Below are positions 46,701 to 59,610 of a stretch of 64,000 nt of DNA, piece by piece; positions within the stretch are counted from its first letter, which is position 1, and each line of letters begins with the position of its first letter. Below the pieces are notes generated by a model. The model searched no databases. It saw only the letters and a program-made list of their open reading frames with translations, and was not told where the DNA came from. This stretch comes from Platycnemis pennipes (lineage: Eukaryota > Arthropoda > Insecta > Odonata > Platycnemididae): contig OW121848.1 in assembly GCA_933228895.1 (NCBI GenBank), forward strand, positions 100,087,470-100,151,469, in the 5' to 3' direction. The position numbers were made by a program, and so were the translations under genes.

Positions 46701-49700
46701 TTTAAGATGGACGTTTATAGAAACCACTGCGGTGAATTTCGGGCATTAGTACGCGTTCGAACTACAGAAGAGGCTGTAGGAAACGAAGTGTTTTGTGTAG
46801 AGGAAGCGGACACCAAACCTTCCCAACCACTTCCATTCTGTCTTTATTTACATCCGTAGCACTCGTATGCCCCCTCCTGTACCTTATAACCTACTTTGTT
46901 CCGTAACCTATTGTTTCTGTAAATGCCTGGATTAATTTACTGGCGTTAGTTGTGTGATTACAGTGGCATAAATTAAATATAGAATTCGGAAATAGAACTT
47001 GCGCCTATGACAGCTGCAGTGAACAAGACCGGATTCATCCCTCCACAGAAAATTTCAAAAATTCTGAATACAGCATATAATTGTAATTTTCCTTCATCCT
47101 GTTGAATTTAACGGGCACCTTCAGCTAATCAGGGAAATATTTTCCTGCGATTTTAAGCATTGGCAGTGGTGTATCCTAAAATATATGTAATCTAACATCA
47201 CGCAAAACACATTTGATTCAAGCGGTTGCCTATGCTCAAGGAAAGTACAGCATGTGTCGAAGTGAGGCATTTCAGTGCCGGAATGTAATGCAAACAAGGA
47301 ATTGAGTGGAGAAAGCCGTGATAAAAGAAAACAGTGCAAGAATAATTCCGTAGTTATTGATGATGAAGTTGCGAAGGCATTACACAAATCGAGCTGGGTT
47401 CAGGTGGGACATATATTCCTTAGAAGAAGGAAAGAAGACTCGTCAGCGGAAATTTGAGGTTTATCCATATTGATCTCTATTTAATATGTATTAATTGGTC
47501 TGATTAGTATGCATTATCTGTCTTTACTTTGTATACTATCAGTCATTTTGATAAGTGTCGTTAGGATTTTCATTTGGTGTTCCTTCTATTTTATGTTTCT
47601 GAATAGAAAATTTTGTCCAAGCCTGTCTAACAGTGTGACCCAGCAGCTCCGACTAATGCGTTATCAAATATCAGTTTTGTATCTTTTTTATATATATTCA
47701 TTGCAGAGCATGTAGTTATTTAAGAAGATAATTTTTCTTTGAGATAATAGTTTTTCATAAATTTTAATTTTGGGGACTATTTATTCTGTTTGTCTATGAA
47801 GATACCTTTTCATTCCGAGAGAAGACACTGGGACAAAATTGAATAAAGCAGAACATTCTTGATTCAATAGGGCAAGAGACATCAAGTATTTAGATGCATT
47901 TCTCTACATAGAATACTTATTATATTTTCATTTTGGCTTACTCTATACCATGGTAAGGCATTTGATACTATGATAACTCATATTCTTGTGACCACATTTA
48001 ATTTTATGTAATGTACCATCTAGGCTCATATTACTTCAGTAATGTAAGTACAGTTTATGTATTCTATTCAGTGTGTAGATGATTTGGATATTGGATTTCA
48101 CTAATTGATTTTTAAATCATAGTTAGCCCTAAAATAAAATGCCTTAATTTCAAAACATTATTTGTTACCGTTGTTCAAAGATATTTAACCATGACATCCT
48201 TTTGGTTAGCCTGAACGCAATGCTGACGATGAGTCTAATATTTTATCCTTTTGAGTAATTTTAAATCGATTTATTGGTGGTTCATCTTGGAATGAATATT
48301 TAATTATGAAAACCTTTTACACATTGCCATGAAAAGGTTTATTTTTTGTAATTCTCATTATTCGAATTGAATTTTATAAATGGATAAAAATTTGATTTTA
48401 TTCGCCGTGAGTATTGAATGAAATGCGATACTTAAAATACATCAAATAAACCAAAATATACCTTTAAGCTTAAAATATTTTTGTGCGTTAAAATATAATT
48501 TATTAATGAAATCATGGGCTTGCTCTCCCGAAACGTACTTAAAAATATAATGAGACATACAAGAATATTAATTCCATAATTGGTATCAACCTCAAATTTT
48601 CGTGAACTGCATAATGAGATTAGTTGAAGTTATTTATGAAATGAAATCTCTAAATCGATAATTGTAAGCTAATCTAAATGTATAATAATTTTGTCAATCT
48701 CATATTTATTATTTGGGTCTTCGGTTTGCTGGAAATATGATGGCCAAACCAAAGGATTTTTTAGTTGAATCAACGTTTTACTCGTTTTCAAATTGGCTTA
48801 TCATGTAAATCTGGAAATTAATATTGAAATGGAAGCTCTCGGAAATTCAATTGAAGAAATGGGGAATGTTATTAGAGTTAGGGGATGAATTTGGCTTTAT
48901 CAGAAACTATCATAATAATTTTAATAATCCAGGACCCATACAACTTTGACCAGGCGCCGCACCATGCATTCCATTCCGGTGAACATCCAAAAATCTCCTC
49001 TCGAATCGAAGGATACCCTAATTATTCACCTTTGTGGGAACGTCCAAACCCTTCTATCACTTGAGCACTCCTCAAATCACAAAGACTGTCGTTCGTCCAA
49101 CTCCCGTGATGTATGCACGTCGGCTCGAATCATTTCCGCTACTTCCTTCCGGAGTGGATTCTCCCCGCGGTGAATTCTAGTCGAGTTAACGAGAAGCGGG
49201 AGATAACGAACCCTGCCGCAATTCGCTCTCCACCTTCTCTGCGAACTCGCGAATCTTTTTATCTCTTGAGCGCCACTTCCACCTGACGACCGACGCATCG
49301 GAGCAAGCACCATCCCAATTCTCCTTCTTCTACTTCTCTGACTCCTCAAGGAGATCCATCTTCTCTTCTTCTCTCTTTGTCCTCGCCTTCCATCACCTTC
49401 TTTTCTCTTTCACGATCGCTCTTATCCGTTTCCCTCGCCTCTCGTCACAATTACACGCTCCGGCTACCACTACATTCCTCCATATCGCAACTAGGCTGAC
49501 ACCCCTGAGGTTTTCTTCCCTTTCTACTCTCACCCCTTAAAAGAGCATCACACACCTCAAAGTACATGTGGAATAGGAAAAACAGGTGTGTCGGAGAGGA
49601 TGAAAGTGATGATTTTTACCCTCCGACTAAAATTCAGATTGTTACTACTGATGGCCAAGGGCTAAGAAAAATGGAAAGAGAAGAGGAGAAATGGATGGGA

Positions 49701-50704
49701 AACTAGGTTCTTAAAAATTATTTCACTCGTGTTGTATGTTTAGAGGATGATGAGATAAATGAGGACAGAACAATTATCGTTTTGATCCCAAAAATGTGTG
49801 AAGTCCATATTCCACATATAAGGCTCATTGCTTTTCCCTGGGCTCTCTCAGGATTTCTTAGATCTATGGACCATTAAAAGGTATGAAAACAATTACTTTT
49901 TGGAGTTAAAATGATCTTCTATGCGCTATTTCTCTATCTTCACACACACTTGGGTGGTGTAAGTATTTTTATGTTGAACTGTATTTAGTAAATTTTGACC
50001 GTTCTAGGAATCCTTAGAATCACAGTCACTAAAATATTACTCAAATATTCGATAGAGGATAATGTTGGTGCTGGGTCGGACTCAATCCCCGTGGCCATCG
50101 GGTCCCGTGCCTATTCCAGTATTGCCTCCGTTACTTGTGGTGTTGACTGAGGTTGGTTTTAATCGAATTTCATGCTCACTGATTCCCGTACCTCTTGTTT
50201 TGGTAACGTTGCGAAGCATTCATGGAAGTCTGCTTGCTTATTAGTTCTCCAGCTATGATATCCCGGCGTGTTCTCTGTCCAAACATTTTACATATCCTGT
50301 CCGTTGATCCTCGGACCCTGCTCACGTACCTCTCATTTGGAGAAGTGAGGAATCAACAATGAGGTGAGCATTGGAACACCGCTTTGTCACGAAGATAGTA
50401 AACACGAAAATGACTGGTCACATTTACGACGCGTACTAGACGCTTAATGTATGACGGGTGAATCAAACAGATCTCCTTCGGAGTCCGGACAAAGGATAGT
50501 GAGCCCATAACGTCCCTCCAAGTTCTTTACCATTTTAAGTCGTGGTAGGGATAATAATTGGTGTTTAACAAGGGAATGGAAAGGTTATTTTGTTTAGGGA
50601 TAGATTTTGTGTGAAGAGAAAGGTTCTTTATTTCGGGAGCGATATCTGAAATTTTTAAGAATGAAGGTGATGGTGATTCAGAGTAGGTGTAACCGACCTT
50701 CAGG
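43786..50704. other. Long intronic stretch with few features
   Basis: Mostly AT-rich. An isolated TGACGTCA lies at 46284-46291 in a GC-richer patch (46190-46450) that distantly resembles the B family. A pyrimidine-rich region at 49040-49530 has a - strand frame broken by stops. The open frame at 44416-44700 (- strand) has a hydrophobic segment near its C-terminus but no family resemblance. Confidence 0.4.
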
Positions 50705-51110
50705 CCCTTTTTATCTCCTCATCCCTGGGACCGGACTCGTTCCCCTTCCCCCGTCGCCAGCGTTGCACAACGACAGCCCTCCTCGCGTGGTCTGCGATTG
50801 CAGTCCTCCCGGGGCCGTCGCACGAGGCCTCCCTCCAACCGCGAACACGTGGACACTCAGCTCCTCCTCGCCTTTTCTCCCGGCGGCTTCCTCTGCGATT
50901 CCCTGTCACCCCATCACCCCACTCTCACCCTCTTCCCCTCCAAATCCCCGCCCCTCCTCGCGACCCCTCGCCCTTTTTTTTATAAAAGGATTCCCGCCCC
51001 GTCCCCGGCCTCTGTGAAGTCAGTCTCTCCCCTTTCCCTCATGAATATTTAGGCCACGCCTCTGATTCTGCGTCGCCGTTGCAAATTATGGAAGCGGTGG
51101 GCGGTGGGGG
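50705..51110 (+). other. GC- and CpG-rich block 4, with TATAAAAG
   Basis: About 350 bases of C-rich, CpG-rich sequence. It ends with TATAAAAG at 50981-50988 and, 39 bases after the first T, an insect initiator-like TCAGTC (51020-51025). The spacing is about ten bases longer than the standard TATA-to-start distance, so a core promoter is possible but not well supported. Open frames through the block are proline/serine rich and overlap on both strands. Confidence 0.3.
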
Positions 51111-53839
51111 GTGAGTGAAGTGGTGCTCTCCTCTTCTCCGTTGGGAGGAAACAAGGTGTACGGGTTAGTGGGTACATTCAGTTGGTTGGGAAAGGAGAGG
51201 TGGAACATAGGAGGGAGAGGGAATCCGATCTCTATCTCTGGGAAGGAACGAGGAAAAAATGGTTTGGGTGGGATAGGATTGCTCCTCGACCGTGATAAAA
51301 CTTTTGATTACCATGTGCTAATTGATAGTTGCAAAAAATATAAGTTGATAGAGCTAATTTGTCGTCCAATTTTTTTATATGAGAGGGTCCAGTGATAATT
51401 ATGATTAATTCATGGGAGAGACATTCATATATTTTACTTCGTTCTGATTGCAATAAGCTTTTTGGCACACGGGATATCTCTGGGAGTGAATTCTTTCCGG
51501 AATTTCAACCGGATTTGTATTATGGTGGGAGACCCGCAAATGATTCGCTCGTATCGTTCACCGGGATACTTCTGATTTCAAAATTCATGTAGTATCAAAA
51601 TTGTTAGTGTTGAAATATTAAGTGTCATACGTTTCACGTTCCACTCGTGGCATGAAAACTCAAACATTATCTATAAATTGGATGATTTTGAGATCAGCCC
51701 TGCTAGACTGGTGAAATGTAAGAATGGAGTGGAAGGGGGAAAAGAAATGGTGGGAAAAGGCATGATTATAGCCGCTAAGACTGATCACATACCCCTAGTT
51801 GCATACGCTATATAAGTTTCTCTTTTATGATGTACGGTTTACAGACACTCAGATTGCGGAAAAGGTTGCAGAGAATCGTAACAATGTAACGTGAACTATA
51901 GTAACTAACAAGGAGTGGATTGATTACGAGATATAAAATATTACAGTGACTATACCAGGTACACTAACGTTAATGGAGATAAGGAAACGAGAGTATGAAA
52001 TCCCGGAAACGAAGGCACAAAAGAACACGGTAACAATTTGTCAAAAATCGAATGTTTATTGGTTATGAGTCACTCATTACAATTAGTTTTATATTTGCTT
52101 GGTAAATCTTATTATTAGTAAATTAAAACTTTGTAAGGAATTGAATAGTGCATAGTTACGGTAAAGAGTTTTAGAGTGAAAAGATTGTCGTTAGAAATTG
52201 TATTTCTCTTAGGGTATGACACATTTCTGCTGTAAATGAATAGACAGAACTTCTTCGTTATTGGTACAACATTAAAAATGCTAGGGGAATATTTTGTTGT
52301 GTAATTTATTGTGTTTCTCAAATTCGATTTTGTTTTATAATTGAAATGGAACTCTCTAGCATCGTAAATGCTCTGTGAATATGAACAGGAATATGAACTC
52401 CAAATGCTTGTGGCAATGGCATTTATGGAACATGCAGCATGGAAAAGTAGGATAGTGGTACACTGTAATCTGAAGGAAGTTAGTAGATGCTATGATATCT
52501 CCTCACTCATCAAAAGATATTGCAATTGATGCTGTTGGCAATGATGAGAATATTTTGTGTCTTAATTGTTTCAGACTATGTCATCAGAGTTGAAGCGATA
52601 AGTTGCTATCGACCAGTAGTTATCGAAGTTTAGTTTAATGTAGATATTTTCTTTACTATTATTTTCACTTTTTATTCATAATTTACTACGTTTCGTTATC
52701 TCTTTAGTTTACGTTTTGCTCTCTTCTTCGGCTGCCATTGAAGAATAGTGAAGGGACAGGAATAATAGCATTTTTGGATTAGATAAGTGACCAGGTATTG
52801 ATCAAAGGAAGTGAGTAACATTTGGATGGGCCATTATGGCTGGAAAGGATGGGGCAGAAAAGTTTCATGGAGTTTTACGTATAACTTTTCTTAGGGATAG
52901 GTGTGAGGATGAGAATTAATTGAATTCTTGTGCAGGAAATCATCTGTTTTCTTGAAAGTGGGAGAGAAATTAAATAAGCGGACCATTGCAGGATGGAAAT
53001 GATAAAAGTAAGGAAAAAAATAAGAAAGAGAAAAGAATGGAGTTGAAAATACAGCAGTTCAGTGAGAATAGAATTAGGGTGTAGGATGAGATTGAAATGA
53101 GTGCTAACCCAAAGAATGTTCTGATACTCATATTTTGCCCTCTTTTGAAAAGTTGGAAAAAACGGAGGAATGTGCCAGATTAATATAATTTTAAGAGTTT
53201 GGTGCGGGAACCTTCTCCAAATATTTCTTCTTGATGTCGTATCCATTTTAGTGCCATATTGATAAGATCCACATAAAACACTTATCCACATGCATTTTCC
53301 ATATCCTTAATTTAAATTGCTTGTAAATGCACATTTGTAATAAGTAAGTGGTGTCAATGCTCGAAACAAATACATTAGAGGGGTTTGCTTTTGAACGCTG
53401 ACATAAAACGGTAACAAAAAGATAACTATTAGAAAATTTTACTCCAAAGAAATCGTTGATATAATTATTTATGTTCAAAATAATTACACGTTTTTCCTAA
53501 CGTTTTAGAAAGTTACCTTGCCAGAGGACACGCTATTTTAATTTTCTGGTACTTTGCCGCTTATGGGGCCGCCCTCAAAGTGCGTGTAGAACAGCAAGGG
53601 CTGTAGTATATTAGGGATTATAAAGAGTTTGAGAAATATTTCCAGCGAGTGGCACCGACCCTTGAATCCTTCCATCATTGCCGGGAGGCTTACTGTGTTT
53701 CAAGCGTTTGTAATATGATGACCGCAACTACTTGATTCCTCAGGTGGGAAGGAAGTGACGGACGCAAAAGACTCGCTCGGAGTAACGAGTCAGATTAAGT
53801 GAGGGGAAACCTGAGAGGGAACAGGTGAAGAGAGGAGGA
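51111..53839. other. AT-rich intronic sequence, no supported gene
   Basis: Nothing recognised; open frames are short and unsupported. The - strand frame at 52875-53291 is hydrophobic and AT-driven. Confidence 0.45.
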
Positions 53840-54210
53840 GTCTTCTTCAGTGGAGGTTGGAGTTGTGGTCGCTGTCCTCGAAAAGTGCTGGAGACGGTGC
53901 TGAGAGAAGTCGACGCAGAGGGCCGCCCCGACAGAAAGGCGGAGTGTGGCGTGGTGGACTTGTCCGCGTTTTTCTCCAACTGGCGCGACGACCGTGGGGG
54001 GGGGGGGAAGGGGTGGGAAGGGGAGAGGAGGGAGGGTGGAGGCGGTCAGGACGAGAGAGAGAGAGCGAGAGGATCCCTCGAGCGCTGCCGAGTGGCACTT
54101 GGGTCCCGGGCGGAGCGTCGAGCTTGTGTTGTGGGGGGGCAAGGGAACTGCGACACGCGAGGGTGTCCACGTGAGGCAATTAGGAAGGCGGGAGGGGCGG
54201 AGCCAGGGGA
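53840..54210. other. GC- and CpG-rich block 5
   Basis: G-rich on the + strand, with a run of about 12 G near 53996-54007 and a GA repeat near 54053. At least six frames are open across it on both strands, the hallmark of composition rather than coding. Confidence 0.45.
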
Positions 54211-55360
54211 TGGAAGGGGTTTTGTAGTGGAAGAATCAACGCTGGAAAGTGGGTGTTGAGCAGGCATGAATTATGACTGAGAGACCCTGAAGTGGCCGAG
54301 CGAAAGAAATGACTGAGGAGTGAGAAGAAACCTTGCAGAAGCTGATTCAGGAAGATGGCTGTGGGAGATACCGAGGATAAATTTTTATGTTTGGTCGGAA
54401 CGGATCTTTTGAAGTCTGTTTTTGGAGTGCCTCCCTCTACGAATATGTGGATCATACATCCTCTAGAGATAACATTGGGAAGAGTATAAGCTATTTTTTC
54501 CTAACCACGACTTTCCTGAGTGTTTATATGATGAATTCGAAGCGTTGCTTTATGTTTAGGGAATTAAAATGTTGATGACCTATTATGCATTTTGAGACAG
54601 TTTGATGATTTTAAGTTTTCTTTGATTGACGTATAATATTTTATGACTAATGGTTTATTCACTTATCGCTCTAAAAGCAAAGGTTTCTCCTACAAGTCAG
54701 GTTATTGAAATCAATTTCAACTTCGATAACCTGTGATTAAGACTAAGAAGGAAGAGACTGTCTTAGGGAAGAGAATCTTGGTACGGGGCTTACTAGAGGC
54801 TATGAGGGACTAGGGACTGGGCATACACCCACTTTATTATTGCGAGGCTTTGAGTTGACGCTATTGCGCGAAACGAAGTGGATGGTCCTGAATTATGGGA
54901 AGGTGATGAGAAGGCTGAAATTATTTTTATTTGGGAATTTGTAAATGGTGGGAGAGATTATGAGAAGTCCCATGCGAAGGAAATCCTTCTTTCTTCTTTC
55001 CCATACCCCTTGCGTGCTCTTCTGCTTAATGTCATGACTCTGGTGCATTACTCCGCTCGTGACTTCGAGTAAAACATGATAGGTCAACAGGGGGCTAATT
55101 TTCATTTTGATCTTCATCGCCTTTGGCATTATCTTTTTCCCCTAAAGTGCCATATTAAGGTGAGAGAACGAACTTGTTGCTTAAAAAAATAATTTGCAAA
55201 CATAATTAATTGCGGAGATTTTATTGCTAAACAAATAATCTAACCTTTTTCAGTAATTAAAGAGTTTGAAGTTCACATTCTTTCGCACTCTAGTCTCCAA
55301 AAAACTTACTCTTTCATTTAAGGCCGGAGGTGAAAATTTTGATGGATTTTTTACAACCAA
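54211..55360. other. Intronic sequence, no feature seen
   Basis: AT-rich, no repeat or gene recognised. Confidence 0.5.
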
Positions 55361-55482
55361 TTAATTGTTAATAAAAATACCATTTCTTCGATTGATTTTG
55401 ACCACACTCCGAAACACTGGTTTAATTGTTAATAAAAATACCATTTCTTCGATTGATTTTGACCACACTCCGAAACACTGGT
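55361..55482. repeat. Exact 61-bp tandem duplication
   Basis: Two apparently identical 61-base units (55361-55421 and 55422-55482), each beginning TTAATTGTTAATAAAAATAC and ending CCGAAACACTGGT. Identity indicates a very recent duplication or an assembly effect. Confidence 0.85.
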
Positions 55483-57929
55483 AATAATTTAGTGAAGGAA
55501 TTCATTATTTTGTTTAGATCAATAAGTTATTTTTTGTGCCAAAAACTTTTCAACTGCACCCAACTCTCTTTAAATCATGAAGTGACTTATGTTGATATGT
55601 ACTTTTTTATGTTACTTTCTGCTCATTGTTCTGAAATAGTAACGATGACATCGTCCACCTATTGAGAATCGGACAATCCTATTCCTGCCCACTGAATTTT
55701 CAGGTTCTCGGAGAAATGACTTAGTTCAGTTGAACTTTTTACCATGGTTGATGGACGAAATATATTCAGAACAGAGTCTTGCCTGACATAGAATCAAGGA
55801 TACGCAATGGAGTGTATTTCATTAGACTGGCAAACTAAATATTTTTGATTGATGCAAAGCGTAATTTGTTTCATGAAAGTGATTAGTTAGATGTAATAGT
55901 GGATAATCTTAATTTTTCACGAAAATCCTATTCTTACCTTAGTTACATTTTTTTAAAGTGATGAAACTGGTATTCTTTTTGGATACTAACTAAGCTAACA
56001 TGCATTAAGCGTCTAATCATTCAGTGTATCTTTTTCATAGGGACACTGTCCAATCTAGTCAAGTTAGTACCGGGTCACCATGCAGAGAAACTAGGTTTAT
56101 ACCATGTAATTTTATCAGGATAAAGAACATCTAACGCCCACCCTCTACCTCAAAGCTCTTTACAAGTAGAGTCTTTTTCGCACATTTCACGTCCATCAAC
56201 GAGTGATGAACGCTCGCTCAAGAATTCATAGAACGCAAGGGATCGGCCAGTATAGGTGTGAATCATTCGCTAAAAATATTTGTTTCCCTATGGATGGATA
56301 AAAAATCTTAACTGGTAATAATCAACTTTCTTGGATCTAATTAGCACAGGAAATGTGATGCATTAAGATGGTTATAGAAAGGGGTTGAGAAGTTAGAGTA
56401 TGTGACAAATAGAAAGGTTGAAGAAACTGTGGTAAAATTTAGTAATGCTTATGGTGGAGAGGGGCTCTTGGGATTCAAGCAAGGGTATCCAAAGCCAGGA
56501 GCTGGGAAGAAAGGCCAAATTGATGGTCTGCCGAGGTCGGGGCGTGTATGTGGGAAGTTTTAGGGTCGTTTAAATTCCTTCTCTCGTAAAATTAATTCGT
56601 CTCTGGTGGGCGATAAAATTTGTGTTGCTGACATCATGACTTCTACGGCTCATTGAGACTTACCCACATGAGATAAAACATGATATTCTACTTTTCACTC
56701 GTTACATAAATCACTACTGAATTGAGTACGTAGAAGTTTATAGTTGAGAAAACTCGTTGTCAAAGTAACTTGAAGTTATCTACGTGTACTTCTCAATTTC
56801 TCTTTGCAACCAGAAGATACAATTCACATGGCCCTATGGAAATGCAAAATACAAAAATAAATAGGGTAGGATATCAAATTATCTTTTAAATGCGTGAGGA
56901 GCTCAGCCACCCGCGTTCTCACCTTCCTAAATGAAATGCCTTGTGGAATAATAACTATGAGTTCATCCGGCATAATGCACAGTCAAATTGTCAAATGTAT
57001 GTAATAAATAAATTTGTGTTATTGATGGAAAACCATAATTCAGTGGAATCTTACCTTCCGTTTTAGTTTATTTCACTTCACAATCATTGTATCGTGGCAG
57101 TAATCAGAAATAAATAAATATGATTCAAGGCGCGTCACCTTATGTGGAGGACTCCAAATAAGATGGAATTGTTCTACGGGTAAGAATTTTTAGACATTCA
57201 CTTTTAGCTGTACGAAACTTTCCTCTTTATTTTCGTCAACATTTAATGTACCTTGATTAAAATAAAAGCATATTGTTGGCTCTGTCAGCAATCTGGGGAG
57301 AATATGGTCAAGAAATGAACTTACGATAAATGCTCGGTGACATTTGTTGTTGATTTCTACTCCTTCTGGAGCTTTCGGTGTATTTTTGTTGAATTTCATC
57401 AGCCCTTCAGTACTGATGTCTTATTCTATGCTAGAGAATAATTCTTCCAAGGTCTGTTACAATGTTATAATTATGATTTATTTTTAGTACTTTTAGAATT
57501 TAGCAAAAATATTAAGTATATTTGTTTTGAGACAGTTATTCGCCGGAGAAAGGCTTTATTTTGGAGAATGACAGATTCATTCGTGGATTGCGACCCTTGG
57601 AGACTCCGCATCCGGTGAAATCCTTGTCACGGGAATTCCTTTTGCATGCATTTGAATTTCATTCGTATGAAGTAGACGTAAGCACGTGAAAATTTAATTT
57701 TCCTGAAGCGATCGCTTAGATAGAAGGGAGCCGTTCTTTCCACGGTTATCAAATAGGAAGTTGTTTAAAGGGGTTCAGGACGGGTATGGAGTTGAATTGG
57801 GAAGAGATTCGTCGCAAAAAAAAACATGCGCCACTCGCTTGCTGAGAAGGGAGGGCCCTAGAGCATGCTTTGTTAGATTCACGGGAGAAAATGTCCCGGG
57901 AGCCACGGGGAGTCGTATAACTCAGTGGA
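55483..57929. other. AT-rich intronic sequence, no supported gene
   Basis: No gene, repeat or motif cluster recognised. Confidence 0.5.
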
Positions 57930-58110
57930 ACCCCTGGAAAGCAAGCTCCCCTCCACCACTAGAAGCTCCCTCCCCTCTTCCTCCTCCCTATAAACCTCCC
58001 CGCCGTCTCACCCCCTCACCAGGTCAGCGGCTCATACCATCAAATTATCCATTTCCCGACTCGCGGACCCCTAGAGCGTCCACGAGGGATGGAGGGGGAG
58101 TTTTGTGCAT
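57930..58110. other. C-rich block 6, with a TATAAA box
   Basis: Pyrimidine/C-rich sequence containing TATAAA (57989-57994) and a TCAG at 58024-58027. The distance of 37 bases is longer than usual for a core promoter. A frame running through it is proline-rich and unsupported. Confidence 0.25.
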
Positions 58111-59094
58111 AGAACCGCCACGGTACAGTTTTGAGTGATTTCGTCCCCGGATTTTTCTGAAACTTCGGTATCGTTTGTCATGGAATTCCCTTTCCCTTCC
58201 GCCTCTTCCTTCTCGCTCCCTTTTGGAGTACAGTTTCATGTGCTTCTTCAGGGCAAAGATTTTTCTCTTACGCCTCGGCATATTTTTTTTTTTACTCATT
58301 CGTTCCACACGCTCTGGTTTTGGTGGTGAGCTGGTCGTATGCGAATTTGTATCCGTTTGATTACGTTTCCTTTTTGATGGGATATTCCTTGGAAAAGCCA
58401 GGGGTTGGAGGTAAAAATAGGTTTAGCTGTTGTGATCTGAACATTCAAATCCTTCCCTGTGGGCTTTGAAATATTTAATCAAAAGATCTGCATTTACAAA
58501 TTTTTCCTTAAAATACACCAAATGGAAACTTGATTAAATGCCTATAATCACATCGTAATTTTTTAATTGAGTATCGTTTCCGACATGAAACGATAACGTT
58601 CCGACAAAGTATTTTCTTGGTGCATAAGACTCTGTAATAACACAAGCTGTAGAGGGATATTTTGTGTTTGAACTCGTAGATAAAGCACAAGTAAATGTAC
58701 AAAAGTAATTTAAGGTTGTCTTAGTAGTCTTTTTAAGTGTTTTTGTTCGGATTGTCGTGACCTATTTGTTTAAAAATGTTTGATCGATAAATCATTATTT
58801 TTTATTAATGTTTGATCATAATGTTAATTGTCGATATTATTCGGGGCTGTAATGTCGGTCACTCTCAGGTGTTCACTATAAAGCCCAACTAGTACCATTC
58901 CTTCCGTAGACTGTCCTGCATTACTTGCACAGAAATCATTTTTCACTCGTCCCATCACACAAATAACCCCGCCATCCTGCCCAAGAATTTCAGTCCATTT
59001 TTTTTTCGCTTGTGCAATGCCTTGAGGTAGAGGGTACTTAAATTTTCATAAGAAGTTTCCCGATGCTCTAACTTCTATTTCCACCCATCCCGAC

Positions 59095-59533
59095 CTCCTC
59101 TCCGTCTCCACTGTTTTCTTTTAGGTTCTCCCTGTGTGTCTGTCTGTCCGTCCGCCTATCAGTCAGTTCATCCATCCGTCTGCCTGCCTACGCCATCCTC
59201 AAATCCTTAACCCATCACTGCGCTCCAAACCGCGTTGTAATCGTTGTCATTCCACCCCTCCCCCCGGGAGATTACCCGCATCTCCCTAGTTCCGCTCACA
59301 CCCCTCGCGTTTGCCCCTCCCCTGGTCACTGACGGGGTGGGGTCTGTCTTTCTCGCTCTCTCTCTCTCTTTTTCCAACTCTCTTTTTTTCTCTTCTATTC
59401 TCTCTGTCTCTCTCCTGTCACACACTCTTCCCTCCACGCACCGGGATCGACGCCCGGCACCCGTCCCGTCCCGACGCCGCTGGCACGACTTGGCGACGGT
59501 GGTGTTTTCCCACCCGCGCCGTTCCCGCTGCAG
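59095..59533 (+). other. Pyrimidine-rich, CpG-rich lead-in to RGS9BP exon 2
   Basis: Includes a (CTGT/CCGT)n-like stretch at 59138-59188, a (CT)n run near 59357-59410 and a CpG-rich final 90 bases. It ends in the acceptor cgttcccgctgcag. The ctgttttcttttag ending at 59133 would be a strong alternative acceptor, but the sequence after it is not a plausible exon. Open frames across 59244-59837 run through the true exon in other frames and are shadows. Confidence 0.5.
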
Positions 59534-59610
59534 CCAGAAGCTCAGCGACCGGGAGAGGATGGAGATGGAGAGGCTGTGGTACCTCTACTACTGCTGCGTC
59601 TGTGTGCTCG
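59534..59610 (+). CDS. RGS9BP: RGS9-binding protein-like, internal exon 2 of 2 visible
   Basis: The acceptor AG is at 59532-59533 and the donor gtgagt starts at 59611. The exon is 77 bases, entering in phase 2 and leaving in phase 1. With exon 1 it reads D-QKLSDRERMEMERLWYLYYC and then CVCVL. R9AP proteins have at this place a D-x-G/K-L-S/A turn, an acidic/basic helix and the conserved ERLW, followed by an aromatic/hydrophobic helix with a cysteine, so both position and residues agree. The following codon starts with G (family members usually have E or another acidic residue nearby). An acceptor four bases later (ccag) would break the frame. The remaining helices, linker and membrane anchor must be encoded beyond base 64000. 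Confidence 0.8.

Larger units (their letters stand above)
611..59533 (+). other. RGS9BP: Giant RGS9BP intron (58,923 bases, phase 2)
   Basis: It runs from the donor gtgagt at 611 to the acceptor cccgctgcag ending at 59533. Joining the two exons gives GA|C, an aspartate, and keeps the frame (YLQ-D-QKLSD), which matches the order of residues in R9AP (a D-Q/R-x-L turn between helices 2 and 3). Every other element below 59.5 kb lies inside this intron: transposon relics, tandem repeats, GC-rich blocks and a few possible exons or regulatory segments. Three pyrimidine-tract-AG|GT sites on the gene strand could serve as recursive splice points. Confidence 0.75.

Noticed and set aside
53795..54267. 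Cluster of six open frames of 73-144 codons
   Set aside because: Open on both strands at once in a G-rich, CpG-rich tract; a real gene cannot account for all of them and none has a family signature.
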